DNA of 64,000 nt, from contig OZ026598.1 of the NCBI GenBank assembly GCA_964020085.1, positions 12,852,516 through 12,916,515 of the forward strand. The letters are read 5' to 3'. The notes under the pieces are model-generated. The model saw only the letters and a list, made by a program, of their open reading frames with translations, did not search any database and was not told where the DNA came from. Of the stretch, positions 34,319-45,640 are shown piece by piece (the first letter of the stretch is position 1; each line of letters begins with the position of its first letter). The DNA is from Micromussa lordhowensis (taxonomy: Eukaryota > Cnidaria > Anthozoa > Scleractinia > Lobophylliidae). The translations under genes and the position numbers were made by a program.

Positions 34319-36523
34319 GGCGAAAAAGAAGCAGTTAGTCCGAGGCGATAAGGCGAAAAAGAAGTGGTTAGTCCGAGGCGATAAGGCGAAAAAGAAGGTT
34401 AGTCCGAGGCGATAGGGCGAAAAAGAAGCGGTTAGTCCGAGGCGGTCAGGCGAAAAAGAAGCGGTTAATCCAAGGCGATAAGGCGAAAAAGAAGCGGTTA
34501 ATCCGAGGCGATAAGGCGAAAAAGAAGCCGTTAGTCCAAGGCGATAAGGCGAAAAAGAAGCGGTTAGTCCGCGGCGATAATGCGAAAAAGAAGCGGTTAG
34601 TCCAAGGCGATAAGGCGAAAAAGAAGCGGTTAGTCCGAGGCGGTAAGGCGAAAAAGAAGCGGTTAATCCAAGGCGATAAGGCGAAAAAGAAGCGGTTATT
34701 CCGAGGCGATAAGGCGAAAAAGAAGCCGTTAGTCCAAGGCGATAAGGCGAAAAAGAAGCGGTTAGTCTGCGGCGATAATGCGAAAAAGAAGCGGTTAGTC
34801 CGAGGCGATAAGGCGAAAAAGAAGCCGTTACTCCGAGGCGATAAGGCGAAAAAGAAGCAGTTAGTCCGAGGGGATAAGGCGCAAAAGAAGCGGTTAGTCC
34901 GAGGCGATAAGGCGAAAAAGAAGCGGTTAATCCGAGGCAATAAGGCGAAAAAGAAGCGGTTAATCCGAGGCGATAAGGCGAAAAAGAAGCAGTTAGTCCG
35001 AGGCGATAAGGCGAAAAAAAAGCAGTTAGTTCGAGGCGATAAGGCGAAAAAGAAGCGGTTAGTCCGAGGCGATAAGGCGAAAAAGAAGTGGTTAGTCCGA
35101 GGCGATAAGGCGAAAAACAAGGTTAGTCCGAGGCGATAAGGCGAAAAAGAAGCGGTTAGTCCGAGGCGATAAGGCGAAAAAGAAGTGGTTAGTCCGAGGC
35201 GATAAGGCGAAAAACAAGGTTAGTCTGAGGCGATAAGGCGAAAAAGAAGCGGTTAGTCCGAGGCAATAAGGCGAAAAAGAAGCGGTTAATCTTAGGCGAT
35301 AAGGCGAAAAAGAAGCGGTTAATCCGAGGCGATAAGGCGAAAAAGAAGCAGTTAGTCCGAGGCGATAAGGCGAAAAAGAAGCGGTTAGTCCGAGGCAATA
35401 ATGCGAAAAAGAAGCGGTTAGTCCGAGGTGATAACGCGAAAAAGAAGCAGTTAGTCCGAGGCGATAAGGCGAAAAAGAAGCAGTTAGTCCGAGGGGATAA
35501 GGCGCAAAAGAAGCGGTTAGTCAGAGGCGATAAGGCGAAAAAGAATCGGTTAGTCCGAGGCGATAAGGCGAAAAAGAAGCAGTTAGTCCGAGGCGATAAG
35601 GCGAAAAAGAAGCGGTTAGTCAGAGGCGATAAGGCGAAAAAGAATCGGTTAGTCCGAGGCGATAAGGCGAAAAAGAAGCAGTTAGTCCGAGGCGATAAGG
35701 CGAAAAAGAAGTGGTTAGTCCGAGGCGATAAGGCGAAAAAGAAGGTTAGTCCGAGGCGATAAGGCGAAAAAGAAGCGGTTAGTCCGAGGCGATAAGGCGA
35801 AATAGAAGCGGTTAATCCGAGGCAATAAGGCGAAAAAGAAGCAGTTACTCCGAGGCGACAAGGCGAAAAAAAAGCAGTTAGTTCGAGGCGATAAGGCGAA
35901 AAAGAAGCGGTTAGTCCGAGGCGATAAGGCGAAAAAGAAGTGGTTAGTCCGAGGCGATAAGGCGAAAAACAAGGTTAGTCCGAGGCGATAAGGCGAAAAA
36001 GAAGCAGTTAGTCCGAGGGGATAAGGCGCAAAAGAAGCGGTTAGTCAGAGGCGATAAGGCGAAAAAGAATCGGTTAGTCCGAGGCGATAAGGCGAAAAAG
36101 AAGCAGTTAGTCCGAGGCGATAAGGCGAAAAAGAAGCGGTTAGTCAGAGGCGATAAGGCGAAAAAGAATCGGTTAGTCCGAGGCGATAAGGCGAAAAAGA
36201 AGCAGTTAGTCCGAGGCGATAAGGCGAAAAAGAAGTGGTTAGTCCGAGGCGATAAGGCGAAAAAGAAGGTTAGTCCGAGGCGATAAGGCGAAAAAGAAGC
36301 GGTTAGTCCGAGGCGATAAGGCGAAATAGAAGCGGTTAATCCGAGGCAATAAGGCGAAAAAGAAGCGGTTAATCCGAGGCGATAAGGCGAAAAAGAAGCA
36401 GTTACTCCGAGGCGACAAGGCGAAAAAAAAGCAGTTAGTTCGAGGCGATAAGGCGAAAAAGAAGCGGTTAGTCCGAGGCGATAAGGCGAAAAAGAAGTGG
36501 TTAGTCCGAGGCGATAAGGCGAA

Positions 36524-39500
36524 AAACAAGGTTAGTCCGAGGCGATAAGGCGAAAAAGAAGCGGTTAGTCCGAGGCGATAAGGCGAAAAAGAAATGGTTA
36601 GTCCGAGGCGATAAGGCGAAAAACAAGGTTAGTCCGAGGCGATAAGGCGAAAAAGAAGCGGTTAGTCCGTGGCAATAAGGCGAAAAAGAAGCGGTTAATC
36701 TTAGGCGATAAGGCGAAAAAGAAGCGGTTAATCCGAGGCGATAAGGCGAAAAAGAAGCGGTTAGTCCGAGGCGATAAGGCGAAAAAGAAGCAGTTAGTCC
36801 GAGGCGATAACGCGAAAAAGAAGGGGTTAGTCCGAGGCGATAAGGCGAAAAAGAAGCGGTTAGTCCGAGGCGATAAGGCGAAAAAGAAGCGCTTAGTCCG
36901 AGGCGATCAGGCGAAAAAGAAGGTTAGTCCGTGGCGATAACGCGAAAAAGAAGCGGTTAGTCCGAGGCGGTAAGGCGAAAAAGAAGCGGTTAATCCAAGG
37001 CGATAAGGCGAAAAAGAAGCGGTTAATCCGAGGCGATAAGGCGAAAAAGAAGGGGTTAGTCCATGGCGATAAGGCGAAAAAGAAGCGGTTAGTCCGCGGC
37101 GATAATGCGAAAAAGAAGCGGTTAGTCCAAGGCGATAAGGCGAAAAAGAAGCGGTTAGTCCGAGGCGACAAGGTGAAAAAGAAGCAGTTAGTCCGAGGCG
37201 ATAAGGTGGAAAAGAAGCGGTTAGTCCGAGTCGATAAGGCGATAAAGAAGGGGTTAGTCTGAGGCAATAAGGCGAAAAAGAAGCAGTTAGTCCGAGGCGA
37301 TAATGTGAAAAAGAAGCGGTTAGTGCGAGGCGATAAGGCGAAAAAGAAGCAGTTAGTCCGAGGCGATAAGGCGAAAAAGAAGGTTAGTCCGAGGCGATAA
37401 GGCGAAAAAGAAGCAGTTAGTCCGAGGCGATAAGGCGAAAAAGAAGCGGTTAGTCCGAGGCGATAATGCGAAAAAGAAGGGGTTAGTCCGAGGCGATAAG
37501 GCGAAAAAGAAGCGGTTAGTCCAAGGCGATAAGGCGAAAAAGAAGCGGTTAGTCCGAGGGGAGAAGGCGAAAAAGAAGCGGTTAGTCCTAGGCGATAAGG
37601 CGAAAAAGAAGGTTAGTCTGAGGCAATAAGGCGAAAAAGAAGGTTAGTCCGAGGCGATAAGACGAAAAAGAAGCGGTTAGTTCGAGGCAAAAAGGTGAAA
37701 AACAAGGGGTTAGTCCGAGGCGATAAGGCGAAAAAGAAGCGGTTAGTCCGAGGCGATAAGGTGAAAAAGAAGCGGTTAGTCCGAGGCGATAAGGCGGAAA
37801 AGAAGCGGTTAGTCCGAGGCGATTAGGCGATAAAGAAGGGGTTAGTCCGAGGCAATAAGGCGAAAAAGAAGCGGCTAGTCCGAGGCGATAAGGCGAAAAA
37901 GAAGCGGTTAGTCCGAGGGGAGAAGGCGAAAAAGAAGCGGTTAGTCCGAGGCGATAAGGCGAAAAAGAAGGGGTTAGTCCGAGGCGATAAGGCGAAAAAG
38001 AAGGGGTTAGTCTGAGGCAATAAGGCGAAAAAGAAGGTTAGTCCGAGGCGATAAGGCGTTAGTCCGACGCGAGAAGGCAAAAAAGAAGGGGTTAGTCCGA
38101 GCCAATAAGGCGAAAAAGAAGGTTAGTCCGAGGCGATAAGACGAAAAATAAGGTTAGTCTGAGGCGATAAGATAAAAAAAAGCGGTTAGTCCGAGGCGAT
38201 AAGGCGAAAAAGAAGCGGTTAGTCCGAGGCCATAAGGCGAAAAAGAAGCGGTTAATTCGAGGCGATAAGGCGAAAAAGAAGCAGTTAGTCCGAGGCGATA
38301 AGGCAAAAAAGAAGCGGTTGGTCCGAGGCAATAATGCGAAAAAGAAGTGGGTAGTCCGAGGCGATAAGGCGAAAAAGAAGCAGTTAGTCCGAGGTTATAA
38401 GGCGAAAAAGAAGGTTAGTCCGAGGCGATAATGCGAAAAAGAAGGGGTTAGTCCGAGGCGATAAGGCGAAAAAAAAGCGGTTAGTCCGAGGCGATAAGGC
38501 GAAAAAGAAGCGGTTAGTCCGAGGCGATAAGGCGAAAAAGAAGCGGTTAGTCCGAGGCGATAATGATAAAAAAGAAGGGGTTAGTCCGAGGCGATAATGC
38601 GAAAAAGAAGGGGTTAGTCCGAGGCGATAAGGCGAAAAAGAAGCGGTAAGTCCGAGGCGATAAGGCGAAAAAGATGGTTAGTCCGAGGCGATAAGGCGAA
38701 AAAGAAGGTTAGTCCGAGGCGATAAGACGAAAAAGAAGCGGTTAGTCCGAGGCAATAAGGTGAAAAAGAAGGGGTTAGTCCGAGGCGATAAGGCGAAAAA
38801 GAAGCGGTTAGTCAGAGGCGATAAGGTGAAAAAGAAGCGGTTAGTCCGAGGCAATAAGGTGAAAAAGAAGGGGTTAGTCAGAGGCGATAAGGTGAAAAAG
38901 AAGCGGTTAGTCCGAGGCGATAAGGCGAAAAAGAAGCGGTTAGTCCGAGGCGATAAGGCGAAAAAGAAGTGGTTAGTCCGAGGCGATAAGGCGAAAAACA
39001 AGGTTAGTCCGAGGCGATAAGGCGAAAAAGAAGCGGTTAGTCCGAGGCGATAAGGCGAAAAAGAAATGGTTAGTCCGAGGCGATAAGGCGAAAAACAAGG
39101 TTAGTCCGAGGCGATAAGGCGAAAAAGAAGCGGTTAGTCCGTGGCAATAAGGCGAAAAAGAAGCGGTTAATCTTAGGCGATAAGGCGAAAAAGAAGCGGT
39201 TAATCCGAGGCGATAAGGCGAAAAAGAAGCGGTTAGTCCGAGGCGATAAGGCGAAAAAGAAGCAGTTAGTCCGAGGCGATAACGCGAAAAAGAAGGGGTT
39301 AGTCCGAGGCGATAAGGCGAAAAAGAAGCGGTTAGTCCGAGGCGATAAGGCGAAAAAGAAGCGCTTAGTCCGAGGCGATCAGGCGAAAAAGAAGGTTAGT
39401 CCGTGGCGATAACGCGAAAAAGAAGCGGTTAGTCCGAGGCGGTAAGGCGAAAAAGAAGCGGTTAATCCAAGGCGATAAGGCGAAAAAGAAGCGGTTAATC

Positions 39501-41325
39501 CGAGGCGATAAGGCGAAAAAGAAGGGGTTAGTCCATGGCGATAAGGCGAAAAAGAAGCGGTTAGTCCGCGGCGATAATGCGAAAAAGAAGCGGTTAGTCC
39601 AAGGCGATAAGGCGAAAAAGAAGCGGTTAGTCCGAGGCGACAAGGTGAAAAAGAAGCAGTTAGTCCGAGGCGATAAGGTGGAAAAGAAGCGGTTAGTCCG
39701 AGTCGATAAGGCGATAAAGAAGGGGTTAGTCTGAGGCAATAAGGCGAAAAAGAAGCAGTTAGTCCGAGGCGATAATGTGAAAAAGAAGCGGTTAGTGCGA
39801 GGCGATAAGGCGAAAAAGAAGCAGTTAGTCCGAGGCGATAAGGCGAAAAAGAAGGTTAGTCCGAGGCGATAAGGCGAAAAAGAAGCAGTTAGTCCGAGGC
39901 GATAAGGCGAAAAAGAAGCGGTTAGTCCGAGGCGATAATGCGAAAAAGAAGGGGTTAGTCCGAGGCGATAAGGCGAAAAAGAAGCGGTTAGTCCAAGGCG
40001 ATAAGGCGAAAAAGAAGCGGTTAGTCCGAGGGGAGAAGGCGAAAAAGAAGCGGTTAGTCCTAGGCGATAAGGCGAAAAAGAAGGTTAGTCTGAGGCAATA
40101 AGGCGAAAAAGAAGGTTAGTCCGAGGCGATAAGACGAAAAAGAAGCGGTTAGTTCGAGGCAAAAAGGTGAAAAACAAGGGGTTAGTCCGAGGCGATAAGG
40201 CGAAAAAGAAGCGGTTAGTCCGAGGCGATAAGGTGAAAAAGAAGCGGTTAGTCCGAGGCGATAAGGCGGAAAAGAAGCGGTTAGTCCGAGGCGATTAGGC
40301 GATAAAGAAGGGGTTAGTCCGAGGCAATAAGGCGAAAAAGAAGCGGCTAGTCCGAGGCGATAAGGCGAAAAAGAAGCGGTTAGTCCGAGGGGAGAAGGCG
40401 AAAAAGAAGCGGTTAGTCCGAGGCGATAAGGCGAAAAAGAAGGGGTTAGTCCGAGGCGATAAGGCGAAAAAGAAGGGGTTAGTCTGAGGCAATAAGGCGA
40501 AAAAGAAGGTTAGTCCGAGGCGATAAGGCGTTAGTCCGACGCGAGAAGGCAAAAAAGAAGGGGTTAGTCCGAGCCAATAAGGCGAAAAAGAAGGTTAGTC
40601 CGAGGCGATAAGACGAAAAATAAGGTTAGTCTGAGGCGATAAGATAAAAAAAAGCGGTTAGTCCGAGGCGATAAGGCGAAAAAGAAGCGGTTAGTCCGAG
40701 GCCATAAGGCGAAAAAGAAGCGGTTAATTCGAGGCGATAAGGCGAAAAAGAAGCAGTTAGTCCGAGGCGATAAGGCAAAAAAGAAGCGGTTGGTCCGAGG
40801 CAATAATGCGAAAAAGAAGTGGGTAGTCCGAGGCGATAAGGCGAAAAAGAAGCAGTTAGTCCGAGGTTATAAGGCGAAAAAGAAGGTTAGTCCGAGGCGA
40901 TAATGCGAAAAAGAAGGGGTTAGTCCGAGGCGATAAGGCGAAAAAAAAGCGGTTAGTCCGAGGCGATAAGGCGAAAAAGAAGCGGTTAGTCCGAGGCGAT
41001 AAGGCGAAAAAGAAGCGGTTAGTCCGAGGCGATAATGATAAAAAAGAAGGGGTTAGTCCGAGGCGATAATGCGAAAAAGAAGGGGTTAGTCCGAGGCGAT
41101 AAGGCGAAAAAGAAGCGGTAAGTCCGAGGCGATAAGGCGAAAAAGATGGTTAGTCCGAGGCGATAAGGCGAAAAAGAAGGTTAGTCCGAGGCGATAAGAC
41201 GAAAAAGAAGCGGTTAGTCCGAGGCAATAAGGTGAAAAAGAAGGGGTTAGTCCGAGGCGATAAGGCGAAAAAGAAGCGGTTAGTCAGAGGCGATAAGGTG
41301 AAAAAGAAGCGGTTAGTCCGAGGCG
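36524..41325 (+). repeat. Tandem duplication of a 2,472-bp satellite block
   Basis: Blocks ~36524-38995 and ~38996-41325 match at an offset of 2472 bp (36893-37267 against 39365-39739 translate identically). Shared rare variants include AAAGAAATGGTTAG at 36590 and 39062 and AAGATAAAAAAAAGCGG at 38169 and 40641. A third, partial copy lies at ~44059-45640 at an offset of ~6.86-6.89 kb. It has lost one 33-bp unit and two single bases. Confidence 0.85.
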
Positions 41326-44058
41326 ATAAGGCGGAAAAGAAGCGGTTAGTCCAAGCGATATGGCGATAAAGAAGGGGTTAGTCCGAGGCAATAAGGCGAA
41401 AAAGAAGCGGCTAGTCCGAGGCGATAAGGCGAAAAAGAAGGGGTTAGTCCGAGGCGATAAGGCAAAAAAGAAGGGGTTAGTCTGAGGCAATAAGACGAAA
41501 AAGAAGGTTAGTCCGAGGCGATAAGGCGAAAAAGAAGCGGTTAGTCCGAGGCGATAAGGCGAAAAAGAAGTGGTTAGTCCGAGGCGATAAGGCGAAAAAC
41601 AAGGTTAGTCCGAGGCGATAAGGCGAAAAAGAAGCGGTTAGTCCGAGGCAATAAGGCGAAAAAGAAGCGGTTAATCTGAAGCGATAAGGCGAAAAAGAAG
41701 CGGTTAGTCCGAGGCGATAAGGCGAAAAAGAAGCGGTTAGTCCGAGGCGATAAGGCGAAAAAGAAGCGGTAAGTCCGAGGCGATAAGGCGAAAAAGAGGG
41801 TTAGTCTGAGGCAATAAGGCGAAAAAGAAGGTTAGTCCGAGGCGATAAGACGAAAAAGAAGCGGTTAGTCCGAGGCAATAAGGTGAAAAAGAAGGGGTTA
41901 GTCCGAGGCGATAAGGCGAAAAAGAAGCGGTTAGTCCGAGGCGATAAGGTGAAAAAGAAGCGGTTAGTCCGAGGCGATAAGGCGGAAAAGAAGCGGTTAG
42001 TCCGAGGCGAGAAGGCGATAAAGAAGGGGTTAGTCCGAGGCAATAAGGCGAAAAAGAAGCGGCTAGTCCGAGGCGATAAGGCGAAAAAGAAGAGGTTAGT
42101 CCGAGGGGAGAAGGCGAAAAAGAAGCGGTTAGTCCGAGGCGATAAGGCGAAAAAGAAGGTTAGTCCGAGGCAATAAGGCGAAAAAGAAGGTTAGTCCGAG
42201 GCAATAGGACAAAAAAGAAGCGGTTAGTCCGAGGCAATAAGGTGAAAAAGAAGCGGTTAGTCCGAGGCGATAAGGTGGAAAAGAAGCGGTTAGTCCGAGG
42301 CGATAAGGTGGAAAAGAAGCGGTTAGTCCGAGGCGATAAGGTGGAAAAGAAGCGGTTAGTCCGAGGCGATAAGGCGAAAAAGAAGAGGTTAGTCCGAGGG
42401 AAGAAGGCGAAAAAGAAGCGGTTAGTCCGAGGCGATAAGGCGAAAAAGAAGGTTAGTCCGAGGCAATAAGGCGAAAAAGAAGCGGCTAGTCCGAGGCGAT
42501 AAGGCGAAAAAGAAGAGGTTAGTCCGAGGGGAGAAGGCGAAAAAGAAGCGGTTAGTCCGAGGCGATAAGGCGAAAAAGAAGGTTAGTCCGAGGCAATAAG
42601 GCGAAAAAGAAGGTTAGTCCGAGGCAATAGGACAAAAAAGAAGCGGTTAGTCCGAGGCAATAAGGTGAAAAAGAAGCGGTTAGTCCGAGGCGATAAGGTG
42701 GAAAAGAAGCGGTTAGTCCGAGGCGATAAGGTGGAAAAGAAGCGGTTAGTCCGAGGCGATAAGGCGATAAAGAAGGGGTTAGTCCGAGGCGATAAGGCGA
42801 AAAAGAAGGTTAGTCCGAGGCGATAAGGCGAAAAGGAAGCGGTTAGTCCGAGGCCATAAGGCGAAAAAGAAGGTTAGTCCGAGGCGATAAGGCGAAAAAG
42901 AAGTGGTTAGTCCGAGGCGATAAGGCGAAAAAGAAGCAGTTAGTCCGAGGCGGTAATGTGAAAAAGAAGCGGTTAGTGCGAGGCGATAAGGCGAAAAAGA
43001 AGCAGTTAGTCCGAGGCGATAAGGCGAAAAAGAAGGTTAGTCCGAGGCAATAAGGGGAAAAAGAAGGTTAGTCCGAGGCGATAAGACGAAAAGGAAGCGG
43101 TTAGTCCGAGGCCATAAGGCGAAAAAGAAGGGGTTAGTCCGAGGCGATAAGGCGAAAAAGAAGTGGTTAGTCCGAGGCGATAAGGCGAAAAAGAAGCGGT
43201 TAGTCCAAGGGGAGAAGGCGAAAAAGAAGCGGTTAGTCCTAGGCGATAAGGCGAAAAAGAAGGTTAGTCCGAGGCAATAAGGCGAAAAAGAAGGTTAGTC
43301 CGAGGTGATAAGACGAAAAAGAAGCGGTTAGTTCGAGGCAATAAGGTGAAAAAGAAGGGGTTAGTCCGAGGCGATAAGGCGAAAAAGAAGCGGTTAGTCC
43401 GGGGCGATAAGGTGAAAAAGAAGCGGTTAGTCCGAGGCGATAAGGCGGAAAAGAAGCGGTTAGTCCGAGGCGATTAGGCGATAAAGAAGGGGTTAGTCCG
43501 AGGTAATAAGGCGAAAAAGAAGCGGCTAGTCTGAGGCGATAAGGCGGAAAAGAAGCGGTTAGTCCGAGGGAAGAAGGCGAAAAAGAAGCGGTTAGTCCGA
43601 GGCGATAATGCGAAAAAGAAGGGGTTAGTCCGAGGCGATAATGCGAAAAAGAAGGGGTTAGTCCGAGGCGATAAGGTGGAAAAGAAGCGGTAAGTCCGAG
43701 GCGATAAGGCAAAAAACAGGGTTAGTCCGAGGCAATAAGGCGAAAAAGAAGGTTAGTCCGAGGCGATAAGACGAAAAAGAAGCGGTTAGTCCGAGGCAAT
43801 AAGGTGAAAAAGAAGGGGTTAGTCCGAGGCGATAAGGCGAAAAAGAAGCGGTTAGTCCGAGGCGATAAGGTGAAAAAGAAGCGGTTAGTCCGAGGCGATA
43901 AGGCGGAAAAGAAGCGGTTAGTCCGAGGCGATAAGGCGAAAAAGAAGGTTAGTCCGAGGCAATAAGGCGAAAAAGAAGGTTAGTCCGAGGCAATAGGACA
44001 AAAAAGAAGCGGTTAGTCCGAGGCAATAAGGTGAAAAAGAAGCGGTTAGTCCGAGGCG

Positions 44059-45640
44059 ACAAGGTGAAAAAGAAGCAGTTAGTCCGAGGCGATAAGGTGG
44101 AAAAGAAGCGGTTAGTCCGAGTCGATAAGGCGATAAAGAAGGGGTTAGTCTGAGGCAATAAGGCGAAAAAGAAGCAGTTAGTCCGAGGCGATAATGTGAA
44201 AAAGAAGCGGTTAGTGCGAGGCGATAAGGCGAAAAAGAAGCAGTTAGTCCGAGGCGATAAGGCGAAAAAGAAGGTTAGTCCGAGGCGATAAGGCGAAAAA
44301 GAAGCAGTTAGTCCGAGGCGATAATGCGAAAAAGAAGGGGTTAGTCCGAGGCGATAAGGCGAAAAAGAAGCGGTTAGTCCTAGGCGATAAGGCGAAAAAG
44401 AAGCGGTTAGTCCGAGGGGAGAAGGCGAAAAAGAAGCGGTTAGTCCTAGGCGATAAGGCGAAAAAGAAGGTTAGTCGGAGGCAATAAGGCGAAAAAGAAG
44501 GTTAGTCCGAGGCGATAAGACGAAAAAGAAGCGGTTAGTTCGAGGCAAAAAGGTGAAAAACAAGGGGTTAGTCCGAGGCGATAAGGCGAAAAAGAAGCGG
44601 TTAGTCCGAGGCGATAAGGTGAAAAAGAAGCGGTTAGTCCGAGGCGATAAGGCGGAAAAGAAGCGGTTAGTCCGAGGCGATTAGGCGATAAAGAAGGGGT
44701 TAGTCCGAGGCAATAAGGCGAAAAAGAAGCGGCTAGTCCGAGGCGATAAGGCGAAAAAGAAGCGGTTAGTCCGAGGGGAGAAGGCGAAAAAGAAGCGGTT
44801 AGTCCGAGGCGATAAGGCGAAAAAGAAGGGGTTAGTCCGAGGCGATAAGGCGAAAAAGAAGGGGTTAGTCTGAGGCAATAAGGCGAAAAAGAAGGTTAGT
44901 CCGAGGCGATAAGGCGTTAGTCCGACGCGAGAAGGCAAAAAAGAAGGGGTTAGTCCGAGCCAATAAGGCGAAAAAGAAGGTTAGTCCGAGGCGATAAGAC
45001 GAAAAATAAGGTTAGTCTGAGGCGATAAGATAAAAAAAAGCGGTTAGTCCGAGGCGATAAGGCGAAAAAGAAGCGGTTAGTCCGAGGCCATAAGGCGAAA
45101 AAGAAGCGGTTAATCCGAGGCGATAAGGCGAAAAAGAAGCAGTTAGTCCGAGGCGATAAGGCAAAAAAGAAGCGGTTGGTCCGAGGCAATAATGCGAAAA
45201 AGAAGTGGGTAGTCCGAGGCGATAAGGCGAAAAAGAAGCAGTTAGTCCGAGGTTATAAGGCGAAAAAGAAGGTTAGTCCGAGGCGATAATGCGAAAAAGA
45301 AGGGGTTAGTCCGAGGCGATAAGGCGAAAAAAAAGCGGTTAGTCCGAGGCGATAAGGCGAAAAAGAAGCGGTTAGTCCGAGGCGATAAGGCGAAAAAGAA
45401 GCGGTTAGTCTGAGGCGATAATGCGAAAAAGAAGGGGTTAGTCCGAGGCGATAATGCGAAAAAGAAGGGTTAGTCCGAAGCGATAAGGCGAAAAAGAAGC
45501 GGTAAGTACGAGGCGATAAGGCGAAAAAGATGGTTAGTCCGAGGCGATAAGGCGAAAAAGAAGGTTAGTCCGAGGCGATAAGACGAAAAAGAAGCGGTTA
45601 GTCCGAGGCAATAAGGTGAAAAAGAAGGGGTTAGTCCGAG
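44059..45640 (+). repeat. Third partial copy of the 2.47-kb satellite block
   Basis: It matches 37168-38780, first at an offset of 6891 bp. The offset is 6858 bp after loss of one 33-bp unit near 44321, and about 6856 bp after two one-base losses near 45418 and 45465. The truncated-unit marker and the AAGATAAAAAAAAGCGG variant are both retained. Confidence 0.75.
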
